In this document: positions 6,573 to 11,417 of the stretch, one piece after another
Layout: the number at the start of each line of letters is the position of its first letter
How positions within the stretch are numbered: position 1 is the stretch's first letter
Source: Campylobacteraceae bacterium
Lineage (GTDB): Bacteria; Campylobacterota; Campylobacteria; Campylobacterales; Sulfurovaceae
DNA: 11,417 nt
Direction: 5' to 3'
Assembly (NCBI GenBank): GCA_027081065.1
Contig: JALWLW010000104.1
Location: 1 to 11,417, forward strand
Notes under the pieces: model-generated
Databases searched by the model: none
Told to the model about the DNA's origin: nothing
The model's input: the letters and a program-made list of their open reading frames with translations, nothing else
Position numbers and translations under genes: made by a program

Positions 6573-7796
6573 TTAATATAAAAATCCAAATAACCAAAGA
6601 GGAATTTTATTACCAAACCCTCCTTCTATTTCATCCGAAGCAACAAAAGAGTTTTGCATGTCCCTTATCTGTTTAAAAGATTTATTTTTACCACCAACTT
6701 CAAATGTCAAGCGTTCATCTACTAAAAAGTCTCCATTTTTAGGAGCAATTAATTCATGCTCTTTACTCAACTGATTCATAAAAAAAGTTTCTCGAACCGT
6801 TCCGATATCTGCTTTAGCAGTAAAAAGTAAATTACTGTTGTCTAAGTAAATTTTTTCTGGTTTTTCAATACTCGCTAAACCTTTTGAATGCTTCATTAAC
6901 ATCTTAATGAGTCCTGTATCTTCAAGATACTTAAGATAGTTTTTTAAAGTTCTCTCATCTCCTACCCCAATGATGTTTTTTAGTTTTTTCATGTCAGGTA
7001 TAAAAGGAACAGAAGCTGAAATGACTTTCAGAAGTGACTTCAACTTCTTAATACTATTTCCCGTAAGAGACGGATAAATTGCCAATAAATCACTCTCAAT
7101 AGTAGTATGAATATTTTGTTCTAATGCCATGTAAAACTGCTCTTTATTATTGTACTCAAAGTAATAAGGGTAGTAACCTACTTCTAAATACTCTTTAAAT
7201 AAAGGCAAGACTTTCTCATTTTTTTTAGCTAATTCATTCATGATACTTTGTGCAAGTGCTTGATGTTTGACAAGTATTTCACTTAACCCAAAACTCTTTA
7301 ACTCAATGCCAAGTTTCATCTCTATAAATTCGCGTAAACTCATTCCTTTCATTTTGTAAACCAAAGCTCGTCTACTTAAGTCATGACTTCCTTTATGTAT
7401 TTCCAACGCAGAAGACCCTGACACAAGTAACTTTAAGTGCTTAAAAGTATCGTTAATGCTTTTTAGTTCTTTTGACCAATTATGATATTTATGAATTTCA
7501 TCAATACAAAGTAATTCCCCACCCATTTTGACAAATTCATCAGCTATTTCATAAAGAGAATGATTACCTAAAAGAAAGTGGTCAGCTTGAATGTAGAGGG
7601 CTTTAGTAGTATATAAATCAGCATATTGTTTCTGCATATACTGAATAATAGCCGTAGTTTTACCAATACCCCTCTGCCCTGAAATAATAGAAAAACGGTT
7701 GGAAAGAGATTCTGTTTTTAGAAAATAACGGACATACTCTTGTTGATAGTTAATAATATAATTTTGACTAAGTTTAAAAAAGTCTTCTAGCATCAT
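6573..7796 (-). CDS. ATPase of the AAA_14/DUF4143 type
   Basis: A 407-residue ATPase of the group with an N-terminal AAA_14 domain and a C-terminal DUF4143 domain, widespread in bacteria and of largely unknown role. Visible: Walker A GQRGIGKT (40-47), Walker B LLCIDE (95-100) followed by IHKYHNW as is typical of the group, a sensor-like LLVSGSSA (123-130), GSHDLSRRA with a likely arginine finger (136-144), MKGMSLREF (149-157), a winged-helix-like middle (about 255-310, VGDERTLKNYLKYLEDTGLI) and the C-terminal LTFEVGGKNK, a relic of a nuclease-like fold. No membrane segment. Two ATGs stand in tandem: AGGA (7801-7804) is 4 nt from the first (7796) and 7 nt from the second (7793), so the second may be the true start. 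Expression comes from the extended -10 at 7822-7830; the phosphatase gene follows downstream. Confidence 0.85.
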   Translation of the reverse strand: MMLEDFFKLSQNYIINYQQEYVRYFLKTESLSNRFSIISGQRGIGKTTAIIQYMQKQYADLYTTKALYIQADHFLLGNHSLYEIADEFVKMGGELLCIDEIHKYHNWSKELKSINDTFKHLKLLVSGSSALEIHKGSHDLSRRALVYKMKGMSLREFIEMKLGIELKSFGLSEILVKHQALAQSIMNELAKKNEKVLPLFKEYLEVGYYPYYFEYNNKEQFYMALEQNIHTTIESDLLAIYPSLTGNSIKKLKSLLKVISASVPFIPDMKKLKNIIGVGDERTLKNYLKYLEDTGLIKMLMKHSKGLASIEKPEKIYLDNSNLLFTAKADIGTVRETFFMNQLSKEHELIAPKNGDFLVDERLTFEVGGKNKSFKQIRDMQNSFVASDEIEGGFGNKIPLWLFGFLY

Positions 7797-7821
7797 TTGT
7801 TCCTAGTAGTATTATATTACT

Positions 7822-7830
7822 ATTATATCA
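7822..7830 (-). promoter_or_regulatory. Extended -10 promoter of the ATPase-phosphatase pair
   Basis: TGATATAAT on the minus strand matches TGnTATAAT, 25 bases before the ATPase ATG at 7796; the expected transcription start leaves a leader of about 20 nt. Repeated TAGTA/TACTA words (7805-7821) next to it might be an operator. No -35 is apparent. Confidence 0.5.
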
Positions 7831-7851
7831 TAATATTTAAGGAGTCTATTA

Positions 7852-7947
7852 CTACCAAAATTCCAAAGGGTTAGGCTTAAAAAACTCATATGCTAAATAT
7901 TGCTCTAATTTCGTAGAAGAAATAACCCTACCTATAACCTCATCCGA
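7852..7947 (-). pseudogene. Start-less 31-codon remnant of an unknown gene
   Basis: On the minus strand, 31 sense codons read through this spacer to a TAG at 7854-7852, ending LEQYLAYEFFKPNPLEFW. The composition looks protein-like (Trp, Phe, Pro-Asn-Pro end) rather than random AT-rich, but there is no ATG, GTG or TTG at its head and a TAG lies immediately upstream (7950-7948). It directly precedes the promoter of the ATPase gene and would be the tail of a deleted gene in the same orientation. Could be chance. Confidence 0.25.
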
Positions 7948-7974
7948 CTAATATACTAATTATTTTTTTCATTC

Positions 7975-7983
7975 TGCTATTAT
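7975..7983 (+). promoter_or_regulatory. Extended -10 promoter of the MOSC gene
   Basis: TGCTATTAT (TGn + TATTAT) lies 23 bases before the ATG at 8007 and is preceded by a T run (7963-7969). Ribosome site AAGGA follows at 7997-8001. Confidence 0.5.
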
Positions 7984-8006
7984 ATGACTTATTTACAAGG
8001 ACTAAG

Positions 8007-8702
8007 ATGAAAATAGAAATCAAACATATATACTGTGGAAAATCAAAACAAATCAATGATGGTAAACGAGAAACTTATGCTTCATCTTATAAAAAAGAAG
8101 CACTAAATAAAAACTCCTATGAGCTAGATGTTAACGGCTTCAAAGATGATACTCAAAGCGACGGGGAGAGTCATGGAGGTGTTGACAAAGCTGTTTGTGT
8201 TTACTCTTTAGATAACTACCAATACCTCAACGAAAAATATGACCTAAGCTTACCTGCTTGTACTTTTGGTGAAAACTTCAGTATCGTCGGTGCAGATGAC
8301 AGCCATGTATGTATTGGCGACCAATTTGCTTGTGGAGAAATCATTTTTGAAGTTTCACAACCACGACAACCTTGTTGGAAAATTTCTTCTATTACAGGCA
8401 TTAAAAAATTAACAGCTCTTATTGTAAAAGAGTACAAAACTGGTTTTTACTTGCGTGTTTTACAAAGTGGGAGTATTAAGCCTACCGATAAAATGGAACT
8501 CATCTCACGTAAGTACCCTAAGCTGACCATAGAGTTTGTTAATAAGAGTGCTTTTAATGCTAAAAAGAATCAAGAAAATTTAAAAGAGATTATTGCTTGT
8601 GATAAGTTGGCTTCTGTCTATAAATCTGATTTAGAAAAACGCTATAAAGACAAAGAAGTAGGTCTTCAGGAGTGGCAAGAAGATGATTATGAAGAGTGTT
8701 AA
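8007..8702 (+). CDS. MOSC domain protein, YiiM-like
   Basis: A 231-residue protein of the YiiM branch of MOSC (molybdenum cofactor sulfurase C-terminal) domain proteins. Typical marks: SDGESHGGVDKAVCVYS (51-67), the LPACTFGENFSI segment (82-92), CIGDQFACGEIIFEVSQPR (102-120) and QPCWKI (121-126) with the conserved cysteine C123. After about residue 165 an all-helical tail matches the 3-alpha domain that follows MOSC in YiiM. YiiM in E. coli binds molybdenum cofactor and helps reduce N-hydroxylated compounds such as 6-N-hydroxylaminopurine; a similar detoxifying role is inferred. The ATG has AAGGA 5 nt upstream and its own promoter. It faces the TPR gene tail to tail with 32 bases between stops, so it is probably monocistronic. 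Confidence 0.88.
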   Translation: MKIEIKHIYCGKSKQINDGKRETYASSYKKEALNKNSYELDVNGFKDDTQSDGESHGGVDKAVCVYSLDNYQYLNEKYDLSLPACTFGENFSIVGADDSHVCIGDQFACGEIIFEVSQPRQPCWKISSITGIKKLTALIVKEYKTGFYLRVLQSGSIKPTDKMELISRKYPKLTIEFVNKSAFNAKKNQENLKEIIACDKLASVYKSDLEKRYKDKEVGLQEWQEDDYEEC

Positions 8703-8716
8703 AACCCTCTTCATTT

Positions 8717-8736
8717 ACTAAACCTTTTAGTTTTTT
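8717..8736 (+). terminator. Weak terminator after the MOSC gene
   Basis: ACTAAA-CCT-TTTAGT hairpin followed by a run of Ts (8731-8736). The stem is short and AT-only. A second dyad GAAGAG/CTCTTC (8691-8696, 8707-8712) spans the stop codon just before. Together they may end transcription in this convergent junction. Confidence 0.35.
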
Positions 8737-9184
8737 AGTTGGCGACAGAAAGAGAATGAAGCTTTTGAATCACTTTTACCAAACTCTTTGCCCCCTTAGC
8801 ATGGTTCATCTGATTAAGTACCATTTCTGCTTCATAAAGCGTAATGGAATGCTGCCCCAAATAACGCACCCCATCAATTAAACAACGTACCAATTCCAAA
8901 GCATATTTACTAGGGTTTGCTTTGGCTAAAGCTCGGTGCATACGTAAAGAATTTTGATGTAACTCATCAGACTTTTTAGGCTGTTCCAAAGAAAAATAGA
9001 CAATGGATAGATTGGAAAAAATATGGGCAATAGGTAAAGAGTAATCAGCAGGATTCTTCTTAGCTAAAGAAAGATATAACATCAACGCTTCCTTGTAGTA
9101 AATAATGGCTTGTGAATATCGCATTTCTAATGCGTAGTTGTTGGCTTGTTCATTTAATTCTAATGCTTTTTGATGTCTGTTCAT
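8735..9184 (-). CDS. Small tetratricopeptide-repeat protein
   Basis: A 149-residue, all-helical protein with TPR character. Repeat 1 covers about 6-39 (ALELNEQANNYALEMRYSQA, then a YYKEALMLY helix). Two longer units repeat a pattern of about 45 residues: LSLAKKNPADYSLPIAHIFSNL (from 38) and HRALAKANPSKYALELVRCLID (from 83), the LA--NP--Y---L----NL form common in TPR proteins. No signal peptide, membrane segment or catalytic domain is present, so it is probably a small cytoplasmic protein-interaction scaffold; the partner is unknown. GGGAGA (9193-9198) lies 8 nt before the ATG. It is divergent from the arsenic operon across a 143-bp spacer, and might share regulation through it, but nothing else links them. 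Confidence 0.75.
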   Translation of the reverse strand: MNRHQKALELNEQANNYALEMRYSQAIIYYKEALMLYLSLAKKNPADYSLPIAHIFSNLSIVYFSLEQPKKSDELHQNSLRMHRALAKANPSKYALELVRCLIDGVRYLGQHSITLYEAEMVLNQMNHAKGAKSLVKVIQKLHSLSVAN

Positions 9185-9252
9185 AATAACTATCTCCCTT
9201 TTTAAGTCTTATACCTATGGCTATTTATTAAATGATACTACAGCTTTCTTAA

Positions 9253-9290
9253 AAGTTAATCCATCAAGATATCTTGATATATAAGTTAAT
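9253..9290 (+). promoter_or_regulatory. Probable ArsR operator with flanking direct repeats
   Basis: ATCAAGATATCTTGAT (9263-9278) is a perfect 16-bp palindrome of the ATCAA-N6-TTGAT kind seen at ArsR/SmtB-family operators. Identical words AAGTTAAT flank it at 9253-9260 and 9283-9290, 30 bp apart (about three helical turns). The right half overlaps the -35 of the ars promoter, so binding would block RNA polymerase. ArsR, encoded second in the operon, is the expected ligand. Confidence 0.7.
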
Positions 9291-9302
9291 TATGAGTATA
9301 AT
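9274..9302 (+). promoter_or_regulatory. Promoter of the arsC-arsR-arsB operon
   Basis: TTGATA (9274-9279), a 17-bp spacer and TATAAT (9297-9302) make a near-consensus sigma-70 promoter, unlike the -35-less promoters elsewhere in the window. The predicted start near 9309 gives a leader of about 19 nt before the arsC ATG. A promoter this strong with an operator over its -35 fits a tightly repressed, inducible operon. Confidence 0.75.
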
Positions 9303-9327
9303 AAGCAAAAATTAAAAAAGGACTAAT

Positions 9328-9996
9328 ATGTCTAAAAATGTACTTATTCTTTGTACAGGTAATTCGTGTAGAAGTATTATCGCTGAAGCCCTTATTAACG
9401 CTAACTTAGAGGGAATTACAGCTTACAGTTCAGGGGTTAAACCTAGTGGAAAAGTAAACCCCAATGCTAAAAAAATTTTAGAAGAAAAAAATATTTGGAA
9501 AGAGGAATATCATTCTAAAACTTTAGATACTTTAGAGCATATTGACTTTGATTTGGTAGTAACCGTCTGTGACCATGCCAATGAGACTTGCCCAATGTTT
9601 CCAAAACCAACACCTAAGATTCATGTAGGATTTGAAGACCCAGATGGAAAAGGTTATGAGGCGTTTGAAGAAACATATGAAGCAATAAAAACAAGACTAC
9701 TTCCAAAAGTAGAAGAAAAATTAAAGGATAATAACATGCAAAAGAATGTATTTAAAACAACCGAAGGTGTAAAAATAAACTTCACAGGTGTTGTACAAAA
9801 ACAACAAATTGTTAAAATGGTAGAGAATTGTGCTACAGGTGCTTGTGAGTGTATGAGTGACGCGACTAAAAAGAAGATTAGCAACATGCAGGTAGAAGGA
9901 AAAGATGGAGATGTTGAGCTAAAACTCGATGGTGACATAAGTAAAGAAGAGATAGAAAAAGCTCTAGCAAAATCGAAAGTGTTAAACAAAGACTAA
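9328..9996 (+). CDS. arsC: Arsenate reductase (LMW-phosphatase fold) with cysteine-bearing C-terminal extension
   Basis: Residues 1-135 are a thioredoxin-coupled type arsenate reductase: P-loop CTGNSCRS (9-16, nucleophile C9, R15) and the redox pair C81 and C88 in VTVCDHANETCPMFP, matching the Cys10/Cys82/Cys89 triad of the S. aureus enzyme, then HVGFEDPDGKGYEAF. It reduces arsenate to arsenite for export. The usual protein ends near 135 residues; this one has 222. The extra part (about 137-222) contains KINFTGVV, CATGACEC (168-175, a CX4CXC cluster), and GKDGDVELKLDGDISKEEI, and its family is not recognised. It opens at M137 (9736), which has AAGGA 7 nt upstream, so it may also be made separately. 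Main start: AAGGA 9318-9322, 5 nt from the ATG. arsR begins 1 base after the stop. Confidence 0.9.
   Translation: MSKNVLILCTGNSCRSIIAEALINANLEGITAYSSGVKPSGKVNPNAKKILEEKNIWKEEYHSKTLDTLEHIDFDLVVTVCDHANETCPMFPKPTPKIHVGFEDPDGKGYEAFEETYEAIKTRLLPKVEEKLKDNNMQKNVFKTTEGVKINFTGVVQKQQIVKMVENCATGACECMSDATKKKISNMQVEGKDGDVELKLDGDISKEEIEKALAKSKVLNKD
9724..9996 (+). other. Possible internal translation start for the 86-aa C-terminal domain of ArsC
   Basis: AAGGA (9724-9728) stands 7 nt before an in-frame ATG at 9736. This equals or betters the spacing of the other ribosome sites in the window. Starting here gives an 86-residue, Lys-rich soluble protein with the CX4CXC cluster. The junction falls exactly where the known ArsC fold ends, so it looks like two once-separate, adjacent genes joined in frame by loss of the arsC stop codon, or a deliberate second product. 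Confidence 0.5.
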
Positions 9997-9997
9997 G

Positions 9998-10321
9998 ATG
10001 GATATTTTTCTAAAAACCATAGGCTCTATTAACGACGAGACACGCCTAAAGATTTTAAACTTCATTAACCAAAATGGAGAGGTCTGTGTCTGTGACATTG
10101 AGAGTGCCTTTAATATGATTCAATCTCGTGTCTCACGTCATCTAAAAATCTTAAAAGAGGGTGGCTTTTTAAAAGTAGAACGGCGTGGACGTTGGGCTTA
10201 TTACTCTATTCGTATGCCTTTAGATGCTTTTAGAGAGTCTGTACTAAAAGAGATTAGTTACCTTAATCTTGAACTTCCAAAACTTCATAACAACTGCACT
10301 ACAGAAGGAGATAAATCATGA
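9998..10321 (+). CDS. arsR: ArsR family arsenite-responsive repressor
   Basis: A 107-residue winged-helix repressor of the ArsR/SmtB family. Motifs: an N-terminal helix ETRLKILNFI, the arsenite-binding GEVCVCDIE (C30 and C32, equal to the ELCVCDL box of E. coli ArsR), the recognition helix SRVSRHLKILKEGGFL (43-58) and the wing VERRGRWAYYSI (60-71). E. coli ArsR has a third cysteine two turns on that is missing here; a lone C100 near the C-terminus might take its place. It should bind the palindrome at 9263-9278 as a dimer and leave DNA when As(III) binds. The ATG lies 1 base after the arsC stop with a poor ribosome site, and its own stop overlaps the arsB start, so all three genes appear translationally coupled. 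Being second in its operon, it is autoregulated. Confidence 0.93.
   Translation: MDIFLKTIGSINDETRLKILNFINQNGEVCVCDIESAFNMIQSRVSRHLKILKEGGFLKVERRGRWAYYSIRMPLDAFRESVLKEISYLNLELPKLHNNCTTEGDKS
10305..10310 (+). promoter_or_regulatory. Strong ribosome binding site of arsB inside arsR
   Basis: AAGGAG, 7 nt before the ATG at 10318, is the best Shine-Dalgarno match in the operon. It fixes the arsB start, which overlaps the arsR stop codon. Confidence 0.8.
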
Positions 10322-11417
10322 TTTTGGCTTCAAGCCTATTTTTAATAACCCTAATCTTTATCATTTGGCAACCAAAAGGCTTACAAATTGGAACAACAGC
10401 TATTGTTGGTGCGTTAGTCGCTTTGGCTCTTGGAGTCGTAAATGTTAATGACATTTGGGTAGTTACCGACATTGTTTGGGATGCTACTTTAGCCTTTATT
10501 GGGATTATTATTCTCTCTATGGTACTCGATGAGATAGGTTTTTTTGAGTGGTGTGCGATTAAGATGGCAAAGCTCTCAAAAGGTAATGGACATCTTATGT
10601 TTGTCTATGCTTTGCTTTTGGGGGCATTTGTTTCGGCGTTATTTGCTAACGATGGAGCAGCGTTGATTTTGACTCCTATTTTATTGGCTAAGATGCGAAT
10701 TTTAAAACTCAATGCTAAAACTATTTTGGCATTTTTACTTGCAGGTGGGTTTATTAGCGATTCTGCTTCACTTCCTTTTGTATTCTCTAACCTTACTAAT
10801 ATTGTCACAGCAAACTACTTTGACATTGGGTTTGCGACCTATCTTAGTACAATGACTGTACCTTTTGTGGTAAGTGTAGTCACCTCTATTGCTATTTTAT
10901 GGCTCTTTTTACGCAAAGATATTCCCTCAAAAGTTGACATCTCTCTTCTTAAAGATGAGAATGAGGTGCTAAAGAGTAAAACGCTCTTTCTATTCTCTTG
11001 GCTCTTTTTGGCGTTGCTCATTGTAGGGTATTTTATTGGTGACCACTTTAACTTGCCTGTGAGTCTTTTTGCTTTGGGTGGGGGCGTTGTTTTTCTGCTT
11101 ATCGCGTCCTATCTTAAAACCGTTAATGCAAAAGAGATTGTTAAAAATGCTCCTTGGCAGGTGGTTTGGTTTAGTATTGGGCTTTATATTGTGGTCTATG
11201 GTCTTAAAAATGCAGGGCTTACCGACTATTTGGCTGTGGTCTTGAAAGATTTAGCAACACGTGGTGATACCATTGCCGTAGTAGGTACTGGATTTATCTC
11301 GGCTTTTCTCTCGGCGATTATGAACAATATGCCAACTATTATGATTATGGATATTGCTTTGCAAGATGTGGGCAATGATGCTTTGGCTTATGCCAATATT
11401 ATAGGGTGTAACTTAGG
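10318..11417 (+). CDS. arsB: Arsenite efflux pump ArsB (3' end outside window)
   Basis: Arsenite/antimonite exporter of the inner membrane, reading open to the window end: 366 complete codons, roughly 60 short of the usual 425-430. It aligns by eye with E. coli ArsB throughout: start MILASSLFLITLIFIIWQPK, VVTDIVWDATLAFIGIII, LDEIGFFEW, ALFANDGAALILTPI, GGFISDSASLPFVFSNLTNI, LFLRKDIPSK, APWQVVWFSIGLYIVVYGLK, IMNNMPTIMI and the IGCNLG at the break, which in the family leads into GPK. Many hydrophobic helices (about 9-10 visible) separated by short loops fit the 12-helix topology. It works alone by proton motive force or with an ArsA ATPase; no arsA is visible. The ATG overlaps the arsR stop (ATGA) and has a strong AAGGAG. 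The text looks somewhat richer in G and C than the genes before it, which might reflect transfer. Confidence 0.95.
   Translation, partial: MILASSLFLITLIFIIWQPKGLQIGTTAIVGALVALALGVVNVNDIWVVTDIVWDATLAFIGIIILSMVLDEIGFFEWCAIKMAKLSKGNGHLMFVYALLLGAFVSALFANDGAALILTPILLAKMRILKLNAKTILAFLLAGGFISDSASLPFVFSNLTNIVTANYFDIGFATYLSTMTVPFVVSVVTSIAILWLFLRKDIPSKVDISLLKDENEVLKSKTLFLFSWLFLALLIVGYFIGDHFNLPVSLFALGGGVVFLLIASYLKTVNAKEIVKNAPWQVVWFSIGLYIVVYGLKNAGLTDYLAVVLKDLATRGDTIAVVGTGFISAFLSAIMNNMPTIMIMDIALQDVGNDALAYANIIGCNL

Noticed and set aside
9654..9989. 111-codon open frame on the minus strand within arsC
   Set aside because: Ser/Phe-rich antisense shadow of a clear coding region; no ribosome site.
10605..11021. 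Two minus-strand open frames within arsB
   Set aside because: Shadows of the well-conserved arsB sequence on the other strand.
1..11417. CRISPR arrays, tRNA or rRNA genes, insertion sequences
   Set aside because: No regularly spaced repeats, no tRNA-like cloverleaf or rRNA-like stretch, and no transposase or terminal repeats with target duplications were seen by eye on either strand.

Overview
The window is AT-rich bacterial DNA with tightly packed genes. Gene content and signals suggest a member of the Campylobacterota (Sulfurimonas/Sulfurovum/Arcobacter-like), but the genus cannot be fixed from sequence alone. Reasons: low GC, AAGGA-type ribosome sites, promoters made of a TGnTATAAT-like extended -10 behind T-rich DNA without a clear -35, and the gene set (small 2Fe-2S ferredoxin, panD-ybaB-panC, fused siroheme synthase, thioredoxin-coupled type arsenate reductase).

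Layout. (1) 1-546: 3' end of an unidentified protein with a C-type-lectin/formylglycine-enzyme-like tail, closed by a hairpin terminator. (2) 650-2669, plus strand: a thioredoxin-fold 2Fe-2S ferredoxin, then a compact panD-ybaB-panC operon (pantothenate synthesis plus a nucleoid-associated protein). (3) 2666-3441, minus strand: a LolD-type ABC ATPase whose stop overlaps the start of a previously unlisted 42-aa one-helix membrane protein; that small gene in turn overlaps the panC stop tail to tail. (4) 3534-4881, plus strand: a 29-codon ORF resembling the first residues of thioredoxin, running into a fused siroheme synthase (precorrin-2 dehydrogenase/ferrochelatase plus uroporphyrinogen-III methyltransferase).

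(5) 4882-7950 looks like accessory DNA: an AT-rich spacer with nested inverted repeats, a decayed membrane/coiled-coil gene (about 5059-5982) with several stops and frameshifts, then on the minus strand a histidine phosphatase and an AAA_14/DUF4143-type ATPase, and a start-less 31-codon reading-frame remnant. (6) 8007-9184: a YiiM-like MOSC protein (plus) convergent with a small TPR protein (minus).

(7) 9263-11417: an arsenic resistance operon, arsC-arsR-arsB, the last cut by the window end. A good promoter (TTGATA-17-TATAAT) has a perfect 16-bp palindrome over its -35 and is the likely ArsR operator. ArsC reduces arsenate to arsenite, ArsB exports arsenite, and ArsR represses until arsenite is present. 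ArsC carries an unusual 86-residue cysteine-containing C-terminal extension that begins at an in-frame ATG with its own Shine-Dalgarno sequence. This is the most interesting point in the window: either a gene fusion or two products from one reading frame.
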